The notes below the pieces were generated by a model. It saw only the letters and a program-made list of their open reading frames with translations, had not been told where the DNA came from and ran no database searches. 64,000 nucleotides of DNA, taken from NCBI GenBank assembly GCA_001557505.1, contig LSAX01000011.1, positions 310,001-374,000 on the forward strand, read 5' to 3'. Origin of the DNA: Reticulascus tulasneorum (Eukaryota; Ascomycota; Sordariomycetes; Glomerellales; Reticulascaceae). Position numbers and translations under genes: made by a program. Numbering within the stretch: the first letter of the stretch is position 1; every line of letters begins with the position of its first letter. Of this stretch, positions 1-13,848 are shown one piece after another.

Positions 1-2459
1 TCCCTCCGTCTCAATCTGATTATCACACGACGGGTGTCATTTGTAATGTCAGTGCAAGCTCCTTTGGCGGAAACCGAGACACGATGTTTCGGTGGATATG
101 CATGATACAGTTAGCCTCCCTACAAGCACCTTTGTGCAGCTTATTTTACTCTGTCAGATAGTGGGGACTGCCGTTCCCCATCCGCGGACATTAAACATGC
201 AGCAAAAGAAACGAAATCAAAGCTACCGGCCTTCGTGTGTATACGAGCTCAGGTGAAGCGCGATGACACAAAATGGTCCACGAGGGAAATTTGACCGTCT
301 TTGGCGCTTTGGTTGGTCAGAACCGTTGGTCATTGCGAAACGAGATATCGTGGAGTGCAGAACCCACATGCAGAATTGACTTCGCAGAGTTCTGCATCTA
401 AAAGGAGTCCCTAGCATTCCGATACCTCTTCTGGAAATTTTCGAATCCTGGCATGCATTTAACGGCGCGTAAAATGATAGAGAGGCCGTTTGGAGACAGT
501 GGAGGGAGCTCCCGCGCAAAAAAAGAACAATCCATAAGCTGCCCGTGTTCTGACCGGGGTTTCTCTGCTCACTGGAATGGGGGGCAGACGGCCCCCTGGC
601 TAAAGTAGTTTTTGTGCAAATCTCCCTGATGGCAGAAAGGGAGATGGGCACTAGACGAGTTGATCGATGTACCTCTTAACAAATTCAACCAGCTTAAGCA
701 TCAAGCTGCGGCGCTACCACTAGCTTGGACCCTTGAGTCGAGCCAGCTGCATTGGCGAAGAAGAATTGCTCAGGTTCGAGTTGAAGTTGGCCGTCGATGT
801 CCAAGGCCAATTCTGGCGACAGAGTACTCCTCTTCTTCTTGTTCCAGATCCGTTTCTTTGCATGAAAGAAGAAATGATCGCGGCCGGTTGCTCTGAGCAT
901 CGAAATCGAGTCCCGGGGGAACAATAATGGTTCGCTGCTAAGACAACAAAACATGCCACATGCATCAAAATTCGTGATTGGCTCTGGAAGTTGATGCAAC
1001 AAAGCAATTGGATCTCTTCCCCCTATCCTTGGTCATGTCTCCAATGTCTCTTGACAACAACGGCTGGGTGAGCAGGGGTTGTGTTGCCCTTCCCCACGAG
1101 CAATTCAAAACGCTTTGGTTTGCAAAGTGCAGATGGACCGTAAACAATGAAAGGGAAGCACAAGTTGATCCGAGGACCCAAGGAGGTCCCTTGCAGCTCC
1201 CCTGGGATAGCCATCGGTTGCTTGAATGAGATGCCGCACTGGCACCAGGTATCCCAAGCATTGATGTGATCTCTGCGACAACAATGTGCCCTGCTGCTGA
1301 GCTTCCACTGGTACAGAACAGCTGGGCATGCTCTGCTTTTCAATGGTTGGCGAGCATCAGACACCTCCAAGCCAAGGAGTTGACCCATGCACCATCGGGA
1401 CCAGGGGTCCGTCCTTTGGCTGGCCTGGTTGATGCGTCAACCAGCGAGATTCACGACAGGACTGGCTGACAGGGACGGCACAGTGGACGCGTCAAAGGGG
1501 GATCGCAACCGTGAATTCGTCCCGCGCACGCATTGGAACGAAATCAGAATTAAATTCATTGAGTATTGATCAGAGACCCAGAGGCATGCAACGAGCCGAA
1601 ACTCGTCCTCGGTACTCGTTGCTTTCTGCATGTACTTCGTACATGTTGGGTACCCTTTGTTTAGAGTTCGCGAGGGGGGGAGATCCTATGTCCCAAGTTC
1701 TTGACTATGCGAGCAGTAGCCAAGCAGCGTGTACCTGACGAGCGATCTACTTTAGGAGGCAATAGTGAGATTGATGAACTAGTGTTAATCTTGCAGTGTG
1801 GTGAGAGAGCGCTATGATCTTCAAGTTCAGGTGGTGAAGCTATTCCTTGTATTGATGTTGCTGAGATACCTTCATTTGCCCCATAATTATCTGGCCCCCC
1901 CCCCCCTTCCTTCCCCCCAAATGTCTCCCAAGAAACTCCCGCCGGTGGGTATGTACATACATACATATGTGGGTGCAGTGGTGTATGGACTCTATCACCA
2001 CTGATTAGTCCCCCGAAAAGCCGCCTCGACACCTGCCTGTCAGTAACCCTTTTTGATAGGGGATCCACCTCCACTCCACCGCCCCTGGCCACATCCATCC
2101 ATCCACCATCCAACCTGCCACTGACAACCAAGAGAGACCATCCTTTTTCTCGACAAAACAAAGAGTGCAACCGACCCGTTCACCGTCTTCGCTCCTACGC
2201 AGGAACAAGCTAGCTGCCCTGCGTTTTCCTCCAACACCTCTTCAAACACCGCTGCTGGCAATCTATCTGCCTCTCTCATCGCGTTCCGGAATGAGGTAGC
2301 CTTTCGAATGCACTCAGCTCCCTGACCGGACTGAGTTGGTTATCCTGCGATACCGCCTGTCGCAACCAACCCCCCCGACCATCCAATCCATTCACGCACC
2401 ACTCGACAATCAATCCCAAGCCTACATGACTCGCCCTGGCTACGGCTTCGAATGTACAC
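1..2459. other. Intergenic region upstream of the Pom1-type kinase
   Basis: No reading frame here has a recognisable domain, plausible splice structure or protein-like composition; the short open frames on both strands look random. The proximal part (about 2040-2460) is C- and CT-rich on the plus strand, which fits the promoter and leader of the kinase gene. A 12-base C run lies at 1895-1906 and an ATAC/ATGT-rich patch at about 1949-1973. One copy of a 9-bp motif repeated elsewhere in the window, TACTTCGTA, is at 1633-1641. Confidence 0.6.
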
Positions 2460-5400
2460 ATGATTAAGGAGCAGAAAGGTCCTGCTGGCCCAAGACCGGC
2501 GAATTTATCCCCTACGAGACTGTACGCTAATCCCGTCACCGGCTTTTCTGTGCCTCAGCAGCGATGCATGGGTTCTTTTTACTGACTTGAATTTGCTACA
2601 GCAACAGGGGCAACGTGAACTCGACAGCCACCTCCACAACCACGCGGCCGACCAACAACTTTCCAATGCTGAGTGCTTCTTCGTCAAACAATCACTCTCT
2701 GTTTTCTTTTGGCCGGAATGGGGCTCCAAACGAAGTAGGCGAGGCCACTGGCCCATACGACTTTCTCCCGTCTGTGAGCTTCGATGATCTCCAAAGCAGC
2801 CTCGAGTCAGCATCTTCCGACTTCAAATTGACGCAGTTTCCCTCCCCTACCGGCCAGGGTAGCATTCTCGAGTCTCAAGGCATGGTCGGTAACAAGATGG
2901 TTGAGAAATCCAACGTGACCCAGAGCGGCGGGACGACCCGCGTCGCCATCCCCCCAGCAGCGACCCGGCCGGCCAGATCTGGATCGATTCTGAGGAGACC
3001 TAGTACCTCCAACAGACAGCCGAGTATGACGTCTACTGTTTCTGGATCATCTGGGGTCTTGGATGCACCAACTGCCCCGGCTGCTATGAGAAATCGACGG
3101 CAAAGCCATTATCCGCCGGTATCAAATAGCAACATAGGAAAGCCGCCGAGGAAATCGGTTGGGGCTGGTGTCACTGAGGTGGAGTTTGGGAGTAGGACTG
3201 CACAGAGACGGCGACCGAGCGTGATATCGACCACGGGAAGTGGGACCGAATCTACGCGTACGTCTATCGATGGCGTTGCCACGGCAGGTTTGGATACCAC
3301 CCGAAACCTCACCAACTCCCGAGCTGCCAAAGCAATCTCTGTCCAGCCACCTGCGCGGTCTAATGCTGGAAACCTCTCCATAGTTAGCACGCTCACCCCT
3401 GAACACAGTCGCCTATCCGCGATATCGCCGAGATCACCGCGAGGGGTTGGTAGAGGCATGAATCCTGGGTCTGGTGGAAAGCGAATGTCGGTCATGCCTG
3501 GAGTGCCTCACACATCCCATGCTACCGGCCTGGGTGCTAGAACTATCAGCCCTACGGACACTCGACGGATGAAACGTATGTCTATGCACCAGACCCAGAG
3601 TCTCAACCAGGTCGCCAACGCGCCTCCCCCCCCTCCACTCGAACCTCGAGACAATTCTAGATCCCCGTCCATGATACCCCGAAAGGCCACCGCCACACCA
3701 TCTTCATCACGTACAACACCAGATATAAACAGGAAGTCCTACAGTTCTGGCCTGTCGATCGGATCATCGACAAGCTACAATACTGTAAGGACCTCTACCG
3801 GCTCCATACAACCACGTCTTCCCCAGTCCGCCACGACATCACGGCTTCCTGCGCCGAAATCCCTTACTCATAATCACACCTCTGCTCCCGCCGACGAGGA
3901 TGAGGATGTACCTCCAGTCCCCGCCATTCCAAAAGCCTATGAATCTCCCAAAGAATCGCCGGCGGAGGCTTCGTTCCAGGATAAGAGGAGAGCCAATCTA
4001 GCAGCTGATGCCAGTAGTATACACAGCAATTCGACAGGCAGTTATTCGATCCCTTCGATCCCAGAGACGATAGTCAGAATGGGGCGGAAGGCGAGCACAC
4101 GGAAATCCTCGAATGCCGCAAACTTAGATGCAGAGAAGAAGAGCAATGCCTCGCAGCCGAGGAAGAATCTCCAGCCACTACGCTTGCCACCGATAACAGT
4201 CGGGCCCTTGAGCACCCCGACAGCTGCGAAGATAGCGGCCTTGAGGGAACAAGGCATTTCTGACCGGAATCTTAGCCCGCCTCCAGCACGAATAATGGCG
4301 AAGACTCCTACAACGCCCATGACCGCATCGAAGAGCTCATTCTTCTCAAGGCACCGTCACCAAGATAAAAATGAGTTGCCCAATCTTCGAAGTAGCAGCT
4401 CCGTTCATCACGGTCGACTCGACAGTGCGTCGGGGGCAGAGGCCACGAGCTCGTCTGAATCCTTGATGGGCCCTCCAACGAAAGCGTCTCGAAAGCCAAG
4501 CATGTCTCCGTTCCTGTCATCTTCGGTGCCGAAAAATGGCCCAGAACCGGGATATATGAAGAGATCAAGGACTCAAGATTTGGGGAACATCACCGAGCCC
4601 ATCATGGACATCAAGCCGCCGTCAAAGCCTTCCGGCCCACGTGCTCAAAGGCCGACAAAGCTAGTCCCGAAGTCACCCCCACCAGTATCCAGCCCGGAGG
4701 AGCCAGCTACGCCTTCTTCCATGAGCTCTCTGAGGAGAAAACTCAGCCTGTCCTGGAAGCGAGGTACCTCTAAAGGCAGCATTGCAGTACCACCTGGCAT
4801 TGTGGACAAAGCCCCTGAGCACAATACTAGGCAAGAGAGCATGCCACCCCCGCGGATCCCCACCTCATCCACGGTTGGGAACTTGAACCTGTCCAAAGCG
4901 CCAAGTCCGAGCTCTTCCGTGAAAACGACAAGCACATATCTCGAGTCCCGGAGACGAAAGAGTTCTGCCTCCAGTCTCAATGCCTTCAGCCACGACAGAA
5001 CACGGAGCGAGAACTGGGGCCAGAATGGTAGCCCGAAGAAGGACCCGGGCAACGAGTCGATGACTGAGCGTCTGGCGCTTTCTAGGAACTCGTCCGTCAT
5101 GCAGAAGATTCTTAGGCCGAAAGCTTCCACTGCCGCGATGAGGCAGCTCGATTCTTCTTGGACGGCAGATCTTGATAAAGATGATCTGGTCGCGGAGGAT
5201 GAGATGAGGAAAATGGGATCGAAACGAAAGGAGACCGAGATTGCTGCTAGAACTCTGGATACCCTGAGGAAGCGAGCAACCCCCAAGGAGCGTGTCGGGG
5301 CCCCAGAAGCGATAAGGATAGCCATGCTCAATATCTATGAGCGCGGTGAGATTGTCGACTATAGTGACATATACTTTTGCGGGACTCAGAACGCTTGCAA

Positions 5401-6814
5401 AGTTGTGGGCGATCTTCAGTCTGACTCGCCAAATTTTGGTTATGACGACGAGCGGGGAGATTATACCATCGTCCCGGGAGATCATCTCTCGTACAGGTAC
5501 GAGATTATTGATATACTTGGAAAGGGAAGTTTTGGTCAAGTTGTCAGGTGCATTGACCACAAGACTGGTGTTCTTGTTGCCGTGAAGATCATTCGCAACA
5601 AGAAGAGGTTCCATCAGCAAGCTCTTGTCGAAGTCAACATTCTACAAAAGCTTCGCGAATGGGTGAGTGCCGCCGAAAACCCCCAATCAGACCATATACT
5701 AATCTGGCAACAGGACCCGAAAAACAAACACAGCATGGTCAACTTTACTCATAGCTTCTACTTCCGAGGGCATCTCTGCATATCTACGGAACTTTTGGAC
5801 ATGAACCTTTACGAATTCATCAAAGCCAACGCCTTCCGTGGTTTCTCCGTCAAGCTTATCCGTCGGTTCACAAAGCAAATGCTCAGCTCTCTAAACTTAC
5901 TCAAGCAGCACAAGGTGATTCATTGTGACCTCAAACCCGAGAACATCCTACTCCGGCACCCCCTACACTCGGAGATCAAAGTCATTGACTTCGGCTCGAG
6001 CTGCTTCGAAAACGAGAAAGTGTACACGTATATCCAGTCTCGCTTCTATCGATCGCCAGAAGTTATTCTTGGTATGACTTATGGAATGCCCATAGACATG
6101 TGGAGTCTTGGTTGTATTCTCGCAGAGCTATTCACCGGGGTTCCGATCTTCCCTGGAGAGAACGAGCAGGAGCAGCTGGCTTGCATCATGGAGGTGTTCG
6201 GCCCCCCTGAAAAGCATCTCATCGAAAAGAGCACAAGGAAGAAGCTCTTCTTCGATTCGATGGGCAAGCCGCGTTTGACCGTGTCCTCTAAAGGACGTAG
6301 GCGTCGTCCGTCATCCAAGACCCTGCAACAGGTGCTGAAATGTGATGACGAGCCTTTCCTTGACTTCCTGACCAAGTGTCTCCGGTGGGATCCGGATCGC
6401 CGGCTGAAACCCGAGGATGCGATCCGCCACGAATTCATCACTGGCCACAGGGCGGTCGTTCCTCTGCCGAGGATACCGGCTCGTGACTCATCTCCTGTGA
6501 AACGTCACAACACCATCTCGGCGCCTCGACCACTTCCCGAACCACCTGCAAATAGCCTCAAGAACGGCACAACCGTGAGGTCGCGAGACGCCACCGGTGT
6601 CAGCCCCCACAAACCATTTTCGGGGGCCACGCGAAGGACGTCTGGCGCAGTTGGAGCGGTACATGTGGCTGCGGCGAAACGCACTAGCACCGGGACAGGT
6701 GGTATCACGGTGGGCACTAGCAACCTTCCGCGAGCAGCGGGCCGTAGTGTTAGTGCCAAACAGGATCTGGCTTCCGCGGGAGCTACCGCGGCGATGAGTC
6801 GACGACCTCTATGA
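2460..6814 (+). CDS. pom1: Pom1-type DYRK-family protein kinase
   Basis: A dual-specificity tyrosine-regulated kinase of the Pom1 class, which in fission yeast forms polar gradients that control division site, polarity and mitotic entry. The spliced model has exons 2460-2521, 2602-5662 and 5714-6814 and encodes about 1407 residues. Roughly 980 Ser/Pro/Arg-rich residues, probably disordered, precede a DYRK homology box (around YSDIYFCG) and a kinase domain at about 985-1283. Visible motifs are the Gly loop GKGSFGQV, the VAVKII lysine, HCDLKPENILL, DFGSS and the autophosphorylated activation-loop YTY in VYTYIQSRFYRSPE. The second intron (5663-5713, 51 nt) is certain because KLREW then joins DPKNKHS. 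The first exon is inferred: no ATG opens the main frame before 2666, whereas an ATG at 2460 joins in phase through a GTACGC donor at 2522 and a TACTGAC branch. The first exon is the weakest part of the call. Confidence 0.93.
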
Positions 6815-7156
6815 TGGACTAGACCGCAACTGGCATTGGCATTGGCAGATTTGATGTGACCCGTTACGAATCATTGGGTAGTCTTTTTACAGTACAGGCT
6901 CGAGGGCATCCGAAGTCCCTTCGCCGTTACGAACTTCGAACTTTGGTGACGAACACGGCATGCGCGGAACGGGCAAAGGAGTCGGAAGTTTCGGGAAAGG
7001 GCTTCATTCATGATTCAAGCATGGCAAGGCACTTTTGTGTTCGTGTTTCTTTTTTCATATCATTCTTTTACCACCTACATGGAGACGCGAGTCTGCCCCT
7101 TCCAATTTTAGGAGTTTCGTCACAGAGGGATCAAATGACTGCGGGGACAGCCTGTA

Positions 7157-7193
7157 TGCGCGTGCGTGCGTGTGTGCGTGCGTGTGTGCGTGG
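7157..7193. repeat. GTGC/GTGT microsatellite
   Basis: An alternating TGCG and TGTG tract of about 37 bp lies 340 bp downstream of the kinase stop codon, probably in the kinase 3' flank. It is a purine-pyrimidine alternating sequence and has no coding role that I can see. Confidence 0.8.
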
Positions 7194-9085
7194 TATCTTG
7201 CACAGCTTCCCGGCAACCAGGCGCGAATCGATTTTTGTTGACGTCATGGGGAAGTCTTGTACATTTATTAATGAGGCTTGGACGGTTGCGAACAGTGGCT
7301 TAGAGATACCGGCAGGCCTAGGAAGAGGCCAAGGATGCTGGGGGAAAACCAAGATGTGAGATGCTTTCCAGTTCCGGTGTCATGCGGAACTTGGTTGCAG
7401 GACCGGCAGGCAAGCAGCAGGCAGGCCAGGCAAAAGCGCGCCTTGGGAGGAACGAGGCAGTTAAACGCCGATAGACAAATTAAACACAAGCACTTTGAAA
7501 GACGGTCCACGAGGCCTCCTTGAAACCCCACGTAACGAAGTTACACTGAGGTACCTCTGGAGGGAAGACCAGACTAGCCGCCCAGCCGCCGCCAGCCCCT
7601 GGTAAAAGATCCATATGTGGAGTTTCCGGCCGAGCTACGTCTCCCTGCCAATGTCGTAATTACTGGGGGTCGTGAACATGTACGCATACGTAGTAACAGG
7701 GAGCCGGAGACTTATTCTACTGTAGCTGTGGTGGGTGCGTGTGAACGGTTCTGCCGTGCCCCAAAAAAAAACGTCTCTGTGGTCAGGAAGGGGGTGGATG
7801 GAGAGACGCGCCCGCGGGGGGGGGGATGCCATCGGTGAAATCAGATTCTGGGAGCAGCTGGGAGCGTGGCTGGGGAGCGACCGGGGGACCAGGAAAGCGA
7901 GGTGTCTAGCCACATATGGGCATATGTTTCACGAGGGAATGGGTTTGGAACCACGGTGTAGGGTAAGGTGAGTCTGGGAAGGATTACATAGCTGCCCACT
8001 ATAGCTGAGAGGACGTGGTATACTATCGCGGGGCTGGTGGGAAGTCATGGGGGCAGTGGGGGAAGGCGACGAGAGGGAGCAGCTGCTCTTGGTGGAGGTT
8101 TCGTCAGAGCATACGCGCGCGGGAAGATTCTGGGTGGACGAAATTGCTGATTGCGGACCGGGATGATGCGCATCCGGGGGAGAAGAGCGAAGGGCGACGA
8201 CGGCTGCCTAGCGGGACGGAAGAGCTGGGAAAGAATAAGATTCCAGATAACTTGGACGATCGCGGATTGGCAAGCAGAGCGAGAGAGATATGGGCTATTT
8301 TGGCAGCATGCTGTTTTGCGGAGCTGTGAACAAAGGTCCGCCCGGCGACTCCGGGCTGGTGGGATTTTGGAAACAAGGAGCGTTGGAGCGGACGCGGTAG
8401 GAGGGGGACGGGTGGGGCTGGAAGAGGTTGGAAGGGGGAATCATAGTTAGGGTGGAGAGAGAGAGCAGGAGGAGGATTCGTCCGTGGATGGTCATCACGG
8501 TGGACGACATATGGTTACATGGGCCGTTTACGAAGGCATGCGGTTTTTGTAGGTGTTGTTCCCATGCTTGGCTGGCGTTAGTGTCGTTTCTAGCTATGGG
8601 GTAGGTGAGGTAGGGTCAGGGAATTAGTGCAGTAATTAGTACTCCGTAATCTGTAAGTCCTTTTGTTTCCTAGCTGCTGTAATATGGGTTTGCTAGTCGA
8701 CTATTAGTGTCCAAGTTGTGCTTCTTTGGCAAGGGAAAAAACCCCGTTCGAACAGGGTCCCCCGACCCCATGAATGGAATATGGATGCAGTAGGTTAAGC
8801 CCGGTCAGGTGTTACGTAGCTTTCTGGAGGAGTAGACGACGTTCGCTTTTGGATCGGGGTGGCTTGCTGACTCTTCGAGGCTGTGCAAGGCCGCAAGGGA
8901 GCGCAAAATAAAACCCCCGGCTTGCTTCCGCTCCTTTCGTGGCGCTCCAACGAGCAGGGGGGAGGGGAGGCGTGGGACGAGAAGAGAGAGACAGCCAGCC
9001 CCGGGATCATTGGCCAAAAAAGAACGATGCAGTCTTTCTCGCACGTCGTCCAATCGCTTGGGCTCCTGGCCGGGGGGATAGGGTT

Positions 9086-9104
9086 GGTTCGTTCGTTCGT
9101 TCGT
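9086..9104. repeat. (GTTC)n microsatellite
   Basis: About four to five tandem GTTC units in non-coding DNA. Confidence 0.8.
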
Positions 9105-9768
9105 GGGGTTTTTGGAACCTATCGCGCAAGCGCAGCGCAAATCTCCCCCGCAATTTCGACTGGACGAGGCTGATGGATATTCGAGATTGGGTATGTACGA
9201 GGGAGGGGGTCACGGCCGGGGGACGTCATTGATCGGTGTGATGCTCGCCTTGGTTCGGTAGGTTTCAGGCAGACGCGATGCACGCTGCAGAGCAGAACGA
9301 TTGGGGGAAACGATGAAATCTGAAAAAGGGCTTTTTCGGGGCAATACGCCGCGGGCGCAAGATGCAGGACTTTTTCTGGTCCTGTCCAGCTGGTTTCACA
9401 ATCTGCTGAGCATGTGGATATAGATTGGGCAGACGCAATAGAACCTTTGGGGTTCTGGTTTTCTGTATGTACCTAGTATACGCTATCTCGCCGAGGAAGA
9501 GTCGAGGGTGGGCATGAGAGAAGGTTGTCTGGCTGGCCCCGATGGGGGAACATGACTCTATTCCGGGGCGGGCGTATGTTGCTCTGCTTGCGAGTCCTGC
9601 TCTCGGTGAGCGAGACAGGCTGCCAGCTTTTTCGGAAGAGGGTGGTGGTGGTCGGTTGGGGTTACACCAGGTGAGGCCGGCCTCGAGATGGGCTGCGTTG
9701 CCGTCCGCGGTTCGTTGCAGTGCGGCCTGGGTCTTAGATCGGGCCCCCGATCGTCCACGTCTGTCCTG

Positions 9769-9789
9769 ATGGATGGATGGATGGATGGG
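9769..9789. repeat. (GATG)n microsatellite
   Basis: About five tandem ATGG units in non-coding DNA. The same tetranucleotide recurs at 12721-12752. Confidence 0.8.
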
Positions 9790-12650
9790 GTCCTGGGAAG
9801 TGCGACGGCCTGAGGGCAAAAATGGCGGTGCCTATGCTGGGTGACCGACCCACTGGAAGGGAACCTCGCTCGATGGTCCTGAGCCCTGTGTGCCCTGGTT
9901 CCTGAATTTGCCATCCAACGGCCGCTCGAACAGATCGATCGCCGGCACTTGCTGCGGTGTATCGATTATTCCTGTGGGCATTGTGGCTAGTGATGATATC
10001 AAGAAAAAAAAACCCAAAACCCCCAAATAAACCCCACCAGGCTGTGGACGTGTGCGGATGATGGTGACACGAAAGAAGGATCCGTGACCAAACGAAACGC
10101 CATGGGCGAGAATGTCTACAGCAAAAGCCCTGCAGAATTTCCTATCTCCGGATCTTCAAGGGTAAGGCATTTTCGGATCTCTCGGTCGGTCGAGGCCACG
10201 AAAGGTTGACAAATTTGGAATTTTGCGCAAGAAACACGAATAGAGTCACTCATTACGAAGTAAGGTTTCTGCCTCGATGAGACCCCCAAATTATCGAGCC
10301 ACCCTACAGCCCTTATTAGCTATCTTACCTACCTAGGTAGTCTCGACAGAAACCTGGAATGGGGTTTTGTCACTCGTACTACGTGGGAACGGGCAGCACG
10401 TGAGCCCACAAGCCACTGCCCATCCAAAGTGCCGATTTGGGGGGTGGTGCACCATCCCGGCTGTTGTGTAATTAAAATGTATGTACTCTGTATGTATGTA
10501 CGATGGGGAGATGTACATGGCAATTAGTGCGCCGGCTCGTAAATGAAGCTATGCCTCATTCTTTCACCTTGCATTCCAGGCAGCATTGCCCGTGGAAGCT
10601 TGTGGCTTCCCCCCCCCCCAATCGAGACGTGCGTCCATTTAGACTTTTGGGGGGTTGTCTGGCCGCAGAAACGAATCCTGGTGCCTTGCGCAGACCGACG
10701 GAGAGACGGATTGATACCGCGATAGCACCGTGGGCATTCGTATCTCTGCGTCCCCGCCGTTGAATAGTGCTTCTTCTTTCGGCATGCGAAATTGAGGCCC
10801 CTGGGGAGCGCGCCGTTCGATGGGACGATCTATACGGGGTGGTAGATGACGGACGGTCCGCATGCCCTTTTTTCGGGCTCCCTCAATCGGCCGACAGGGC
10901 ATATGGCCGGGAGAACGAGAGGCCCTGGTTTCTGACTGCCTGATCACCCGCCTGCCTGTTCGTCACCTGCAGGAGCCGCCTGACGCCGAGGGACGTAGCC
11001 CATCCCATTTTCGGTGTACGTGCATCATGTGGGATTGCTGTCTAGGTTTCGGGTTTAGGGTGTCGCGTCCCCACGCAGCAAGCTAGACATAGAAGTGGTG
11101 GACGCAGTATGAACTTTGGTTTAGTTTGGGCGAGTTTACAGCACCCGCATAGCAGAGGGGGGGGGGGGCCAAAATCAGGTGCCGTGATAGCCAGCACCAA
11201 AAATATATGGCCTTCCCGCTGCTCCCGTACGGTGCGGTACTGGTACTTGTTCCGCGCCAACACAATTTCTGACTGCCCATCACTTATTTTTGACAGTTCC
11301 GAAACTGTGGGCGGTGTGGAAGCCACTGGCGATCATGGTCTCAAACATGCAGCGTGGCTCGACCAAATCAGAGGCTCTCGTTCCAAGACACATGCATTGG
11401 CTGCTTTACGCGGGGCCCAAGTGGGGAGTCACGAAATTCCAAGACAATGTCCTAGACAGGCGCGGGTCCCGTTTACGGGAGCCATATGATGATTGCATTT
11501 TGTCGATTGCCCATGCCCCATATGCCTATGCCACGCTCGTCCAAGAGCCCCTCCTGGCTGGCGGCAGGAAACGTTGCCGACCTGAGAGGGCAGACTCAGC
11601 CGGCTCGCATTCCCCTGGTGTCGGGAATCTCGATTATGAGCCGGATGACGACATGAAGCTAATAAGCGCTGAATTTGGGCAATTGATCCCCTCTCCCAAG
11701 TCCGGGTCGGCCTGGTTTGCTGCTGATGGGCAATGGAAGGGCCGTGGAATGTTCGGCACGTCCTGGTCCCGATTACCATCCACATCAGCAGAGATCAATG
11801 GGTCCGTACTGTAGCCAATGACGCAGGCTAGAAAACCACCGACTGGGTGGGACCACAGGTGACTTGCACAGCCCTACCGAACCCTTGATGCTGGACGCTG
11901 GACGCTGGATGCTGGGATGGGGGGCGTGTGGTGTCCCCATGTCAGCACAGAGAGGGCTACCGTTCCTGTTGCGGAAAGGTGTGGCGCTCGATGCACTATA
12001 TTCAGCACCTGGTTATTCGTAGATGGTGCCTATTGCCAGAATGGGGAAGTCCATATCGGCCTCTTTGTTGCTGAATCGGACCCACTCCCTGCTCCTGAGA
12101 CTGTGATCCGATCTTGAGTGCGGTCTTTGGCCATTGAGGATGCAGTGTTTTCTGCGAGGCCTTTCGAGTCTAGAGCGCTTGCGATCTAGTTTTTCGTTCT
12201 GGTATCAATCTGATTGGCAACGGTGAGAATCCGCCCTCGGTTCGCGCACGCCCCCCCCGGGTTCCCACACCAGCCACAGCCATCACAACCCGTCATTCGC
12301 GCTTGTACCACCACATTGGCCCTCCACTTGGGATGGGGAGGGGGGTTTGTGGTGCTGGGACGCGGGACAGCCCTACGGGAGGAAGACGTCAAGTCAGGTC
12401 AGTAGCACAAAGAGCATTTTTAGACGCAGCCGACCGTACGTCCTGCAATGTGTGCCTTGGACTCGGGATTACTTTGCATGTCTGACTTTCAAGGTCAGGA
12501 TGATCCGGTGCAACGGTCGTGGAAGCATCCACGAAGTCCCTGGGAAGAAAAAAGGTCGACAGGGAACGGGGTTGGGCCGATCATGGGCCTTTGGCCGAAT
12601 GAGATGGTGAGATCCAATCCGATGGGATGCGGTGCCTGTCAAATGCCGAC

Positions 12651-12752
12651 GGCATGGTATGGTATGGCATGGCATGGCATGGCAGGGTATTGGGTATCCC
12701 AAAGCAGGCGAACGAGGCATTGGGATGGATGGATGGGATGGATGGATGGATG
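12651..12752. repeat. GGCAT/GGTAT pentamers followed by (GATG)n
   Basis: Two adjacent simple repeats: GGTAT and GGCAT pentamers at about 12651-12688, then interrupted GGAT/GGGAT units at 12721-12752. Both create spurious low-complexity open frames in several phases. Confidence 0.8.
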
Positions 12753-13848
12753 GCCTGCCCTCTGCGTTTGTGGAGCAGTTCGCGAGCCTCTTGTCAGGTC
12801 CTTTCTTTAGCACTGCTGGCCGGACACTAGTTGCTCTGACTGCATATGGGCCGTAGCGCTCTTTGGGGATAAGTTTCTAAACTCGAGCTTTTTTGGGAGG
12901 AGTAGGGAGGGGGGGGGGGTGCGTGGTAATTACCCAGTTGGCCAAGGTGGTAGAGTAAGCCTCGACGATCGATCAGGAACAGGGCGTCATTCGTCATGGG
13001 CTGGTATTATGGAGCAGCAAAAAGAGGACACACCTTAATGTTCCTTCGCTATGGCACCTCCACCGGCCCTACAGTCGGCACATCATCAGTTTATTTTTCG
13101 ACTGCCAGCGTCTTCCATGCGGTCAGGTTCATGTCATGCTTTTTTTTGCGCTGGGATGGCGCAAAACGGGGGGGTGAGGTGGGTGAGGTGGTGCCTCGGG
13201 GCGTACAAGGACCTGCACTGATGAGATGCAGGTGTGGCTGCTGCTGGAAGACGAGGTAAGGTACCTTACAGGCCACAGGCCACCCACTACGACCCTACGG
13301 AGGCTTGAGTTTCTCGGGGGGGACGGTGGGTTTTTACCTGGGTAACGATAGCCTGCCAGGAGCCCTGAGGTGAAGTGGGCGTTGACCGGATCATTCATTG
13401 TGCAGTGACGGGCTGGAGGCGCTCCTACTAATTAGTACCTAATTTACGTAGTACAAGCCTGGCTTGCAGTGCTAAACATGCCTACGGGAGGTCCCCCCGT
13501 GGGATTGACTAACCCTTCCCCTCCACCCCCTCACGAAACGCAGGGCAAAAGCATCGTGACAAACAAAACTTCCGTAGAGGAAACGAAACAAAACATGGGC
13601 TTCTCTTTCTTGCCGGCCCCCCCCAAGGCCGACAGGGCAGGCAGGCCCTTCAACATCGCAGATCAGAATCAGTTTCAGATCCCCATCTCGTACCTCCGTC
13701 CCATCGCATCGCGGCAGGCCTGCTGGATCTCCCAGCACAAGTTGCAATGATTGGGGCCTAACCGGCAGGTTATCCATTTTGAGAAGTCGATCGGAGAGTC
13801 TGGGATGACTCTTTTCGCCGGTGGATGGATGGGCCATGCCATCCCACA

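Noticed and set aside
1661..2170. 169-codon minus-strand open frame upstream of the kinase gene
   Set aside because: It is Gly/Trp/Val-rich because the opposite strand is CT-rich leader DNA; no domain or start context.
2615..2617. GTG as start of the kinase gene
   Set aside because: GTG starts are not expected in a nuclear fungal gene; an upstream spliced ATG exon or the ATG at 2666 is more likely.
4865..5620. 251-codon minus-strand open frame
   Set aside because: It lies wholly antisense to the kinase exon; its composition follows the codon pattern of the kinase gene and it has no own start context or domain.
8741..8761. CCCCGTTCGAACAGGG as a tRNA T-arm or attachment site
   Set aside because: The GTTCGAAC core resembles a T-loop, but no acceptor stem, D-arm or anticodon arm can be folded around it.
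11290..11814. 174-codon plus-strand open frame
   Set aside because: No domain, no conserved pattern, no promoter signal, and an equally open antisense frame.
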